DNA of 64,000 nucleotides, taken from positions 62,001 through 126,000 of the forward strand of contig CAKQSV010000002.1 in the NCBI GenBank assembly GCA_934273635.1. The letters run 5' to 3'. The notes beneath the pieces were generated by a model. The model was not told where the DNA came from and made no database searches. It saw only the letters and a list, made by a program, of their open reading frames with translations. This document shows, piece by piece, positions 9,133 through 16,338 of this stretch. This DNA is from an uncultured Alphaproteobacteria bacterium (lineage in GTDB: Bacteria; Pseudomonadota; Alphaproteobacteria; RF32; CAG-239). Position numbers and translations under genes: made by a program. Each line of letters starts with the position of its first letter. Positions within the stretch are counted from its first letter, which is position 1.

Positions 9133-9143
9133 TTTGTTAAAAT

Positions 9144-9168
9144 GCACCTCTTGAGGTGCTTTTTTTTT
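9144..9168 (+). terminator. Rho-independent terminator of tRNA-Thr
   Basis: GCACCTC and GAGGTGC form a 7-bp stem with a two-base loop, followed by nine T residues. Confidence 0.85.
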
Positions 9169-9190
9169 GTATGTAAACCAAAGCTCTCAC

Positions 9191-9245
9191 CAAGTCCGAT
9201 TTTTGATATTTTGAAAACATCAATTTTAAATAAATTATCGGACTT
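9191..9245. repeat. Copy of the tRNA T-arm sequence plus inverted partner
   Basis: CAAGTCCGATTTTTG at 9191-9205 matches the tRNA-Thr T arm (9106-9120) at 14 of 15 bases. Its core AAGTCCGAT is repeated in inverted form as ATCGGACTT at 9237-9245. The element sits between the tRNA terminator and the methyltransferase gene. It could be scar tissue of integration at the tRNA or an operator for the restriction-modification genes. Confidence 0.45.
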
Positions 9246-9368
9246 TTTGATGTAAGATAATTGCTAAGATTTTTTTATTGTATAAAATCTGTGAGAAAAA
9301 TAAAACATAAATAGATAAATATTTCTTTGGCGATTATAATAAATAATATTTGGTAACTTTGTAAACTC

Positions 9369-10262
9369 ATGACAACAGAAGATATTGAAAACATTTTTAA
9401 GAAAAGTCCTTCACCATTTTATGAAGAAAATGGTGGTGGGTTGCTTTGTGGGGATTGCACACAAAACATGAAAAAAATTAAAAACAACACTATTGATTTA
9501 ATTTTTGCAGACCCTCCATATTCTATAAAAAAAGCAGAGTGGGATACGTTTAAAAGTAGAGAAGAATACATCAAATGGTCTATAAAATGGATTAAAGAAG
9601 CTCATAGAATATTAAAAGATACAGGGACTCTTTATATTTGTGGATTTTCTGAAATTTTGGCGGATCTTCATTTTCCGGCGATGAAGTATTTTGAGAATTC
9701 TCGTTGGTTAGTTTGGTATTATAAAAATAAAGCTAATTTAGGGAAAGATTGGGGACGAAGCCATGAAAGTATTATGTGCTTAAGAAAATCAAATAATTAC
9801 ACCATTAATATTGAAAATATTCGTATACCCTATAATGCCCATACTTTAAAGTATCCAGAAAGGTCTCAGGCCGAAAGCAGCCAATACGGAAATGGAAAAA
9901 AATATGGTAAATGGATGCCTAATCCTGCCGGTGCAAAACCTAAAGATGTTATTGAGATTCCAACCACATGTAATGGAATGGGAGAAAAAACGCCGCATCC
10001 TACACAAAAACCTGAAGAGCTATTAAGAAAAATTATTCTTGCATCTTCTAATGAAAATGATGTGGTTTTAGATCCTTTCTCAGGCAGTGGAACAACAGTT
10101 GTATGTGCTAAACAGTTAAAACGTCGATGGATTGGTATTGAGCAATGTCAGGAATATCTAAAATGGTCAATTATTCGCTTAGAAAAGGTACCTGATAAAA
10201 ATGTTGAAGACTGGATTAAATATGATAGGGATATTCTAAAAAGAAGGGAAGCTATTAGATGA
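9369..10262 (+). CDS. Type II DNA adenine methyltransferase, beta-class
   Basis: The 297-residue enzyme has catalytic motif IV DPPY at about residues 48-51. Motif I (DPFSGSGTT, the AdoMet-binding loop) lies near residue 237, after a middle target-recognition region. Order IV-TRD-I defines the beta class, and DPPY favours N6-adenine over N4-cytosine. It also has SRE-type helices, the WGRSHESIM stretch and HPTQKPEELLRKII, all usual in this class. It protects host DNA from the nuclease encoded next, with which it overlaps by 4 bases (ATGA). The gene is far more AT-rich than its flanks and uses A/T-ending codons, a mark of transfer. No clear SD precedes the ATG. The recognition sequence cannot be read from the gene. 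Confidence 0.93.
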   Translation: MTTEDIENIFKKSPSPFYEENGGGLLCGDCTQNMKKIKNNTIDLIFADPPYSIKKAEWDTFKSREEYIKWSIKWIKEAHRILKDTGTLYICGFSEILADLHFPAMKYFENSRWLVWYYKNKANLGKDWGRSHESIMCLRKSNNYTINIENIRIPYNAHTLKYPERSQAESSQYGNGKKYGKWMPNPAGAKPKDVIEIPTTCNGMGEKTPHPTQKPEELLRKIILASSNENDVVLDPFSGSGTTVVCAKQLKRRWIGIEQCQEYLKWSIIRLEKVPDKNVEDWIKYDRDILKRREAIR

Positions 10263-11146
10263 AAACATTATGGGAAATTATGTCTTGGGTATCTCAAAAA
10301 GATAGATTTACAAATATCGAAAACTATATCGATTTTGCAAAAGTTTACTTAGAGTTTATTTCTACAGAGCTACAGGCTGAAATTATTGCAAAAAATGAAA
10401 ATAATTATAAGTTTTTGCAGTACAGAAGAGATGGTGAATATAATATTACCAGACCTATAAATGAAAACTTATTTATGAATTATGATAAATACGATAAGTT
10501 TTCAAAAAGATTTATTGAAATATTAAATAATATAAAAAATATCAAACATGATTTTTCCTTAAGAAATGATGTTAATAACTTTATTTATACAACGCAACAA
10601 TCTATCGGCTGTGCTTTAGATGCCCTTCCTTCTTCCAAAACGAATACATCCAGAAAAGTTAATGGAGATTTATTTGAAAGATTAATGCAACTCATTATTG
10701 CTCAATTAGGATTTGATATAACCTCAGAAACTTTGGGGGTAAATATACCTCAATCCAATGAAATTATGAATTACCAAAATGACATAGAAATTAAAATTAA
10801 AGGAGAAATTGTTGCTATTGGATCTGTAAAAACTTCAAGTAAAGATAGAATTGATAAAATTTTTCTTGATAAATTAATGTACAATAGATTAACAGCAACA
10901 GAGACGCCTCATTTTGCAATTTTTTTGCACGATGTACAAAGGGCAGGAAAAGAGCCTGAATATAAAATAGGCCAAACATTTTTAACAGGACATTTTAAAG
11001 CCTACACAATAGGTTTAAATTCCCTTGACGGAGTTTATTACTGTGATTTACGACCAATTATGAAAACAGATAAATTATTAAAAGAACATATTCAATCTTT
11101 AGATTGTCTTCTTTGTCAAGATATATGGAATTTTGTTTCTAAATAA
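10259..11146 (+). CDS. Putative type II restriction endonuclease
   Basis: The 295-residue protein is placed by context: its ATG lies in the stop of the methyltransferase gene (ATGA) and it has the same AT-rich composition. A nuclease-like core is visible: helix NGDLFERLMQLIIAQLGF, then acidic NDIEIKIKGEIVAIGSVKTSSKDR. The SVK-TSS-KDR segment looks like the S-x-K variant of a PD-(D/E)xK site known from the Cfr10I/Bse634I branch, with N-D as the partner acid and E in the FERL helix. The acid-to-Lys spacing is shorter than in those enzymes, so this is tentative. No frameshift is seen, so the pair looks intact. The target site is unknown. Confidence 0.75.
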   Translation: MKTLWEIMSWVSQKDRFTNIENYIDFAKVYLEFISTELQAEIIAKNENNYKFLQYRRDGEYNITRPINENLFMNYDKYDKFSKRFIEILNNIKNIKHDFSLRNDVNNFIYTTQQSIGCALDALPSSKTNTSRKVNGDLFERLMQLIIAQLGFDITSETLGVNIPQSNEIMNYQNDIEIKIKGEIVAIGSVKTSSKDRIDKIFLDKLMYNRLTATETPHFAIFLHDVQRAGKEPEYKIGQTFLTGHFKAYTIGLNSLDGVYYCDLRPIMKTDKLLKEHIQSLDCLLCQDIWNFVSK

Positions 11147-11177
11147 TAGTTCAATTTTTAAACTCTTTATAGTTTTC

Positions 11178-11210
11178 AGTCCGATAAGTGCACAGTATCG
11201 CGCACCATTT
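11178..11210. repeat. tRNA-3'-end-like remnant at right edge of R-M cassette
   Basis: AGTCCGAT (11178-11185) and GCACCATTT (11202-11210) occur in the same order as in the 3' end of tRNA-Thr (9108-9115 and 9127-9135). The distance between them is five bases longer here. A terminator follows, as it does after the tRNA. It may be a degraded right attachment site. Chance similarity cannot be excluded. Confidence 0.35.
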
Positions 11211-11220
11211 CTTTTTTTAA

Positions 11221-11242
11221 AGCGGCTTAAGGCCGTTTTTTT
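11221..11242 (+). terminator. Rho-independent terminator after the R-M pair
   Basis: AGCGGC pairs with GCCGTT (one G-T) around TTAAG, followed by a run of T. Confidence 0.65.
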
Positions 11243-11243
11243 G

Positions 11244-11272
11244 TTGACAAATTTGGCTAAATATGAATACTT
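11244..11272 (+). promoter_or_regulatory. Promoter of the DUF1566-like gene
   Basis: A consensus -35 TTGACA (11244-11249) is followed by a 17-base spacer ending in TGA and the -10 ATACTT (11267-11272). The TG at 11264-11265 makes it an extended -10. It overlaps the end of the preceding terminator T-run. Confidence 0.6.
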
Positions 11273-11328
11273 TGTTGTGAATTGAAATTTTTATGAATAT
11301 TATTTTACAAACTTAATTTTTACTAATT

Positions 11329-12183
11329 ATGGAATACAATTTATATGGTAAACCTTTTCAACAATTGGATAAACTTGTTGAAATTCTAAATCTTGACCAA
11401 AACGAAGTTATTGCGTATTGGTTGAAGCGATATCGTTTTAAGTCTGCTGAACGAAAGTGCGGAAAATTGCAAGAGCACTTACAAGCTTTGGATATTAAAA
11501 AGGAAGCCGTGTTGCAAAACTGGATTGAAAACCAGCAAGTTTCGCTTTCTCGTTTAAAAAAAATCATTCAGGATGAAGAAACACGAAGAACAGAACAAGC
11601 TCGTGAAAAAGCTTTAGAGAAAAAAAGAGACGACTTTGTATCTAAAATTAATTTTATTAAGCTGAGTGCTGAAAACATTTCGAAAATTAAACCAGGAATG
11701 TTCTGGTATGCGGCTAATTCTGTGGCTTCAACCTATATTCCGCCTCAAATGGTTAGTTTTTGGAAGCAAGAACTAATGGCTGTTGTTGTTTATGTTGATA
11801 CCAAAAATTTAGTCGTATATGGGGACACTGTTGATAAAATTAATTGGGAAACAACAGATTTTGCAAATGCGCAACAGCAGGTTTCTTCAAAGAACTGGCT
11901 TCATATGGCTATTCAGAAGGGTGAATTTAAGTTGCCGCAAATTGAATTATTACAGAAAATAGGCGATAATTGCAAATTGGTTAATCCTATTTTACAAAAA
12001 AACAAACTTCCTGTTTTTTCCGGTGATTACTGGTCGGCAAGCCTCAATAGCGATAGCTCTAAAGGCGGTTATATCCATTTAGATTTTGAACAAGATAACT
12101 CTCAAACTAAAATTTTTGTTGGATATGACGATGTAAAAAAAGAAAAGCAGGCTCGTGGACTTATATCTATGGAATTACAATAG
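11329..12183 (+). CDS. DUF1566-like hypothetical protein
   Basis: The 284-residue protein has no signal peptide. Residues 1-85 are helical and basic (YWLKRYRFKSAERKCGK, DEETRRTEQAREKALEKKRDD), a likely coiled coil. Residues about 115-284 are beta-rich, with GKPFQ-type turns and a SGDYWSASLNSDSS motif near 240. The YWSxS phrase followed by a hydrophobic strand is the hallmark of the DUF1566 / Lcl C-terminal fold, common in secreted or phage-linked proteins. It is AT-rich like the restriction-modification genes, starts without an SD, and is monocistronic between a promoter at 11244 and a terminator at 12212. Its function is unknown. It may be cargo of the same island. Confidence 0.55.
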   Translation: MEYNLYGKPFQQLDKLVEILNLDQNEVIAYWLKRYRFKSAERKCGKLQEHLQALDIKKEAVLQNWIENQQVSLSRLKKIIQDEETRRTEQAREKALEKKRDDFVSKINFIKLSAENISKIKPGMFWYAANSVASTYIPPQMVSFWKQELMAVVVYVDTKNLVVYGDTVDKINWETTDFANAQQQVSSKNWLHMAIQKGEFKLPQIELLQKIGDNCKLVNPILQKNKLPVFSGDYWSASLNSDSSKGGYIHLDFEQDNSQTKIFVGYDDVKKEKQARGLISMELQ

Positions 12184-12211
12184 ATTTTAATTATTTTTGT
12201 ATCATCACTAA

Positions 12212-12248
12212 AAAACAGTCTTAGCTCTAAAACTAAGGCTGTTTTTTT
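12212..12248 (+). terminator. Rho-independent terminator
   Basis: AAAACAGTCTTAG pairs with CTAAGGCTGTTTT around an 8-base loop (one wobble pair), ending in a T-run. Confidence 0.8.
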
Positions 12249-12394
12249 ATTTTTAATTCAGATTGTAATTTACTTTAATATCTTTACCATTTTTGTAAAC
12301 AAAAGTGCATAAAACCGCTTATATGATATGGATATTGCTAAAATTTAGGTAAGCATTTGGTTGCAGGCGTCTTTTGTTTTGTCAAATTTTGTGC

Positions 12395-12423
12395 TTGTGT
12401 TGATAACAAAAATATGATATATT
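12395..12423 (+). promoter_or_regulatory. Promoter within the 12249-12532 gap
   Basis: TTGTGT (12395-12400), a 17-base spacer and TATATT (12418-12423) form a plausible sigma70 promoter for the gene at 12533, leaving a leader of about 105 bases. Apart from this and the terminator at 12212-12248, the AT-rich 349-base gap holds no gene or RNA I can support. Confidence 0.5.
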
Positions 12424-12532
12424 CGCGGGTGTTAAAAGCATTATTATGTCTGATTATTAAGCCTATGAGGGCTGATTTCATAATATGTTTTTTTTAATTT
12501 TCGAAGTATTTAATCCTAAAAAATAAAAAATT

Positions 12533-13099
12533 ATGAAAGCACTTATTTTACTATCTTGTGTTTGTGTTGCTTGGTTATTATTTTACGTTATTCGCAATAG
12601 AATAGTAATCATGCGGCAGAAAAAAGAAGCCGAATTGCGAGCAAAAGAGGCTATGTTGCAAAAACAAGCAGAGAAAAAAGCAAAAGATGAGTTGTTTGAA
12701 GCCTGCCAAAAGGGTGATATCGACACCTTGTTTAGGTTGCTTGAGAGTGGCGTAAACCCCAACACAATAAGACCTGTTCCGAAGGATATATCGTTTGGCG
12801 ACGGTTGCGTTTTTGGTGATTTTAAAGATTATCACGAAGACACTTTGTTGGATTTGTGTTCATCTGAGGCAGCAAAAAGGCTTTTACGCGCCTATGGTGC
12901 TAAAACCATAGAGGAAATCAAAAAAGAGCGCGAGACTATCAAACAGATTCTAGAGGCTGAGAAACGCGCAAAAACTGAACGTCAGAAGATGTTGCGACAA
13001 GCACAGCAAAAGGCAAAAGAAGAAGCGGACTTGCGCAAAGTGGATAAGTTGTTAGAGGCAAGGTGCACTCAGACTTCTGTTGTTGCTCGTTGCTCATAG
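12533..13099 (+). CDS. Membrane-anchored protein with a single ankyrin-like repeat
   Basis: The 188-residue protein starts with one membrane segment (about residues 3-21, MKALILLSCVCVAWLLFYVI), followed by a basic, Glu/Lys/Gln-rich coiled coil (about 28-55). A helix pair LFEACQKGDIDTLFRLLESGVNPNT has the ankyrin consensus. A second charged coiled coil (about 125-175) ends in an odd Cys-rich tail RCTQTSVVARCS. A lone ankyrin unit suggests decay or a divergent second repeat in TLLDLCSSEAAKRLLRAYGAK. No SD precedes the ATG. A related architecture is encoded at 14653. Function unknown. Confidence 0.55.
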   Translation: MKALILLSCVCVAWLLFYVIRNRIVIMRQKKEAELRAKEAMLQKQAEKKAKDELFEACQKGDIDTLFRLLESGVNPNTIRPVPKDISFGDGCVFGDFKDYHEDTLLDLCSSEAAKRLLRAYGAKTIEEIKKERETIKQILEAEKRAKTERQKMLRQAQQKAKEEADLRKVDKLLEARCTQTSVVARCS

Positions 13100-13138
13100 G
13101 TCAGCCCAACTCTACGCTATTTTGAAAAGCGTGCATTA

Positions 13139-13191
13139 AAGGACAATAAGCATTGTATTATACATACTTTGTTTATTGTCCTTATTTTTTT
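13139..13191 (+). terminator. Rho-independent terminator
   Basis: AAGGACAATAA pairs with TTATTGTCCTT across a 31-base loop that can itself fold, and a T-run follows. Confidence 0.65.
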
Positions 13192-13264
13192 GCATAAAGG
13201 CAATAGGCAGAGTTAGAGTTCTTGTTGCTCTTTTTTATCGTTTAAAAACGAGAAACCGCGCAAT

Positions 13265-13337
13265 AAAAAAATCCCGTCTTGCGATGAACTGTCCTTTTGA
13301 AAAAAAATAGGAGGGTTCAGGGAAGACAGGATTTTTA
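13265..13337 (-). terminator. Long hairpin terminator for the lipoprotein operon
   Basis: On the minus strand AAAAATCCTGTCTT pairs with AAGACGGGATTTTT (one mismatch), with further pairing of the GAACC and GGTTC type inside. The hairpin starts 4 bases after the stop of the gene at 13341. Confidence 0.7.
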
Positions 13338-13340
13338 GCT

Positions 13341-13874
13341 TTACTCATACAAAGGATTATAGTCAACTACCGTTACAACTTTGTAAGAGTAGTCACCTTC
13401 CTCTTGTATTTTTAATGAAGTCACTTTACGCACTTTTTCGCCGACTTTCACGCCCAGCCATTGAGGTTTATCCCGCGGGCTGGCTTTAATAATTGTACCG
13501 TCGCTCAAATAAAGCATGTAAATGTCTTTGTCATCCGCACCCTTACCGTTTTCCGTTATAACATTATCTACGCCGTTATACTTAATATTACGGTTATAAA
13601 AGGACGGATTGTTCATCACATAGGAAGAAGCGGCTCTCAAAACCCGCACAGTCTCAACCTTAGGCTTGTGACCTTTTAGCTGCTCACGGCACTCGCGGTA
13701 GCTGTCAAGGGCATGCTGATAGTTCTTGACACCGTTTGAAAATTCATCTCCCTCTTCAAAAGCTTTTTGCAAAGCACTCATTTGTTCCAAATACTCATCT
13801 GGAACTGTCGGTTTATTACTGCAGGCAGTAAAGCCCAAGAGCATCAAAACAGCAATCATAAAAAATTTTTTCAT
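13341..13874 (-). CDS. Putative lipoprotein, last gene of a paralogous set
   Basis: The 177-residue protein starts with a lipoprotein-like signal: MKK, hydrophobic stretch, then LGFTAC with Cys about 18. The F at -3 is a little off the lipobox consensus. Residues 30-70 are helical with FSNGVKNYQHALDSYRE. The C-terminal half is beta-rich and contains DIYMLYLSDGTIIKASPRDKPQWLGVKVGEKVRKV. Both parts match the two reading frames upstream (SNGVNYERYL; VNVVFSDNSFRQFKVKDSPEWILAKEGELVKR), so this is a paralogue of that split gene. It lies 6 bases downstream in the same transcript. Function unknown; outer-membrane or periplasmic location is inferred from the signal. Confidence 0.65.
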   Translation of the reverse strand: MKKFFMIAVLMLLGFTACSNKPTVPDEYLEQMSALQKAFEEGDEFSNGVKNYQHALDSYRECREQLKGHKPKVETVRVLRAASSYVMNNPSFYNRNIKYNGVDNVITENGKGADDKDIYMLYLSDGTIIKASPRDKPQWLGVKVGEKVRKVTSLKIQEEGDYSYKVVTVVDYNPLYE

Positions 13875-13880
13875 AATTTT

Positions 13881-14063
13881 CTATTTTTTGAATAATGGAA
13901 CAAATTTATCACTATCTCGCTTAACCAATTCTCCTTCTTTGGCTAAAATCCACTCTGGAGAATCTTTGACTTTGAACTGACGAAAAGAGTTGTCAGAAAA
14001 AACCACATTAACGTAATCTAAGCGATTGTCTCCGACATACTGCGCATTGCCGCCCATTTTCAA
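13881..14063 (-). pseudogene. 3' part of a split paralogue (likely frameshift)
   Basis: This short frame (60 codons from TTG 14063, or 58 from ATG 14057) encodes YVNVVFSDNSFRQFKVKDSPEWILAKEGELVKR. This aligns with the C-terminal half of the lipoprotein at 13341 (MLYLSDGTIIKASPRDKPQWLGVKVGEKVRK). The matching N-terminal half is in another frame immediately upstream (14060-14515), and the two frames overlap by 4 bases. The simplest reading is one ancestral gene of about 205 codons broken by a frameshift near 14060-14090. Alternatives are a programmed shift, translational coupling at TTGA, or a sequencing error. Confidence 0.5.
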
Positions 14064-14515
14064 ACGAGAGCTAAAATATCTCCACCTCCCCGCAAATAAA
14101 CAGATGTATACGCATTATAGGTCCATGGCTGGGTATCGCTGTTTTGCCAAATGCGTTTAATGCGATACCTTTTCGGGGCAATCGGCTTATCAGCTTGTTG
14201 CAAAGCGGTAAGCGCTTGTTTAAGACTGTCAACCGTTGCTTTGTCTTTGTCTGTTTGTTTTTGCAACTCAGGCTTTGTCGCCTCTGCCGTCTTTTCAAAA
14301 AATACATAACTTTCTTGAAATTGTTGGTACGTTTTGTCATCAAACCTGTTGGCAAATGCGGGTAAACCCTTAAGATAGCGCTCATAATTAACACCGTTTG
14401 AAATTGTTTGATCCATAGTCATCAAGGAAGCTATGGCGTAGACATAGGCAAAAACCCCAGACATCAACAACAATTTTCGAGCAATATACACAAAGCTACT
14501 TTCTTCTTTTTCCAT
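14060..14515 (-). CDS. Membrane-anchored protein, 5' part of a split paralogue
   Basis: The 151-residue frame has a membrane segment near residues 10-32 (YIARKLLLMSGVFAYVYAIASL), then a helical region with TISNGVNYERYLKG, which matches FSNGVKNYQHAL in the lipoprotein at 13341. A coiled coil follows (ATKPELQKQTDKDKATVDSLKQALTALQQ). It ends abruptly in LRGGGDILALV just where the paralogue would continue into its beta-rich half, and that half is present in the next frame (13881-14063). So it is either a truncated but expressed membrane protein or the first part of a frameshifted gene. A strong promoter lies upstream. Function unknown. Confidence 0.6.
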   Translation of the reverse strand: MEKEESSFVYIARKLLLMSGVFAYVYAIASLMTMDQTISNGVNYERYLKGLPAFANRFDDKTYQQFQESYVFFEKTAEATKPELQKQTDKDKATVDSLKQALTALQQADKPIAPKRYRIKRIWQNSDTQPWTYNAYTSVYLRGGGDILALV

Positions 14516-14563
14516 ATGCTAAAAAATTTAATAATTAAACATAATAAAAATATATCAAGCGTC

Positions 14564-14592
14564 ATATTATAATTTTTTGCTATTTTTGTCAA
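14564..14592 (-). promoter_or_regulatory. Strong sigma70 promoter of the 14515-13341 operon
   Basis: Minus strand -35 TTGACA (14592-14587), 17-base spacer, -10 TAATAT (14569-14564). Near consensus. Confidence 0.75.
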
Positions 14593-14605
14593 TATCGTAT
14601 ATAAA

Positions 14606-14652
14606 AAAACTCTCCTCTCCACTTGGGGGGCGTTTCAGTTTTACTGAGAGGA
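14606..14652 (-). terminator. Terminator of the ankyrin gene
   Basis: On the minus strand CCTCTC pairs with GAGAGG across a loop with C-rich and AAAACTGAAAC stretches, then a run of seven T. The loop is large, so efficiency is uncertain. Confidence 0.55.
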
Positions 14653-16326
14653 CTAAGGCATGGCGCGGGATTTTAGGAAATTAAGAAAATCTTGCGCCTG
14701 CTCAGGGGTAACGTTGTTGTTTTTGTGTTCTTCCGGTGGGTAATACTGTCTCTCTATGGCCGGAGACGGGCGAAAATTGCCCAAGTACGGGGCAGCGCCG
14801 GTCAGGTAGTCATAAACCGTCATCCCTTTGGAATCTGTCAGGTTTATATCGGCACCATGTTCCACCAAATATTCGGCAATTTGCAAATTACCCTCCTGCA
14901 CGGCATACATCAGCGCCGTACGTTCGCCATTGGCTATGCAAACGTCGTCATAACAATATGAGCCATCAAAATTGCCTTTATTGGTTTGGGCGTTTATATC
15001 AGCTCCGGCGGCAAGCAAAATTTTCACACTGTCTAAAAATCCGTATTGCGCCGCATACATTAACGCGGTTTTGCCAAAATCATTTACGGCATTAACATCC
15101 GTATTCAGATTAAGGCAGTTTAATTTTTCTTCATCGTTGGGGCAAGTCTCTAGCAACATTTGCAAAACATCGGGGCGATGAACGCTGACCATTAAAATGT
15201 CATCAGCCGGATGCGGCGTTTTGGGCTCGGCAAATTCTTCTCCTTTTAATTTTTTGCTCTCGACCCAAGTTTTTATCTCTGCAGCAGGAACGCCAGACAA
15301 GATTTTATAGCGCAAAGTCTCTTTGTTAACCGGATAGCTTCTGGCCGAGTCCGGTATCATGGCATATCGCGCGTAACTTTGCGCCATACGTTCGTCAACC
15401 TTAAAGGTTTTAACATAATGCTGTGCTAACTTGTCAACCGCCTGTTCAAAGCCGATGCCATAGTTCATTATATCGCTGAAGTATTTATAATTGGGGTATG
15501 ATTCCATAGCCCAAGCCTCAAGCGGCAAGGCGTGTGGATACGGTTCCAACGGACTATATAGGTGTTCGCCGCTCCAATCGGGATCATAATAACTCAATAA
15601 ATCTTCATAAATCTGATAAGCGGCGTGGAGAAAACGAGAGGAACTAAGCTTTTGCATATCCAAGGTGTCATGAATATACCGGTGGTATTCCCACACATCT
15701 TTCGGAAAACTATATTGCGGATATTGAATGCAATTAGATATATCCAAGGTCTCGGAGCCGCTTCCGCCGCCGGCGACGTCTAAAATTGCGGTGACATGCA
15801 GTTGGCGCGCCGTCGGACAAGGAACTATTATTTTCCACGGCACATAGCCCATATAAATGCTCTCGTTATCCCAGATATTAAAAAATTTGGAAAAATGAAA
15901 AGCACCGATTTCTATCAAACATTTTAAGTCTTTGTAACACTTGAGATAATCGTCTTTTACGGCTTTTGCATAACTATGCTGATACATTTTATAAAAAGGC
16001 TCTTTGTCGACGATTTTCGCATACTGCGCTGTCAGTTTTTCGTGCAGTTGCCGTGCAATTTGCTCAAACTCCGGTATGTTGACTTTTTGAGGCTCGTAAA
16101 TACTCAACAAAATGAGATATTCCACGGCGGCAGAGTTATTTTTATCAACCAGCTTTTTAAGGTCTTTTATGGCTTGCCGCGGGTTATCTTTTATGGATTG
16201 CACAATATTTTCGTATTGTTCCTCGGCGCTGAGCTCGGGAGATTTCAGCGCATAAAAAACACACAATCCCGCAAGCGCCAAACATCCGATAAGCCCTGCC
16301 CTTTTGCCGGTTTGAGACAAAGTCAT
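14653..16326 (-). CDS. Ankyrin-repeat protein with N-terminal membrane anchor
   Basis: The protein has about 557 residues from ATG 16326, chosen because AGGAG lies 9 bases upstream. An ATG at 16335 would leave no spacing. Residues about 9-27 form a membrane anchor or uncleaved signal (AGLIGCLALAGLCVFYAL). The middle is helical with no domain I recognise. The C-terminal part has clear ankyrin repeats: NDFGKTALMYAAQYGFLDSVKILLAAGADINA and ERTALMYAVQEGNLQIAEYLVEHGADINL. A longer insert with Cys (SYCYDDVCIANG) separates them. It follows a multi-pass membrane protein gene by 12 bases. A protein-interaction role on the periplasmic side is inferred. Nothing points to secretion into a host. Confidence 0.65.
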   Translation of the reverse strand: MTLSQTGKRAGLIGCLALAGLCVFYALKSPELSAEEQYENIVQSIKDNPRQAIKDLKKLVDKNNSAAVEYLILLSIYEPQKVNIPEFEQIARQLHEKLTAQYAKIVDKEPFYKMYQHSYAKAVKDDYLKCYKDLKCLIEIGAFHFSKFFNIWDNESIYMGYVPWKIIVPCPTARQLHVTAILDVAGGGSGSETLDISNCIQYPQYSFPKDVWEYHRYIHDTLDMQKLSSSRFLHAAYQIYEDLLSYYDPDWSGEHLYSPLEPYPHALPLEAWAMESYPNYKYFSDIMNYGIGFEQAVDKLAQHYVKTFKVDERMAQSYARYAMIPDSARSYPVNKETLRYKILSGVPAAEIKTWVESKKLKGEEFAEPKTPHPADDILMVSVHRPDVLQMLLETCPNDEEKLNCLNLNTDVNAVNDFGKTALMYAAQYGFLDSVKILLAAGADINAQTNKGNFDGSYCYDDVCIANGERTALMYAVQEGNLQIAEYLVEHGADINLTDSKGMTVYDYLTGAAPYLGNFRPSPAIERQYYPPEEHKNNNVTPEQAQDFLNFLKSRAMP

Positions 16327-16338
16327 ATCACACATCTC

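Noticed and set aside
11178..11210. A functional tRNA at the right edge of the R-M cassette
   Set aside because: Spacing between the T-loop-like and CCA-like parts is wrong, and no anticodon or acceptor stem is present.
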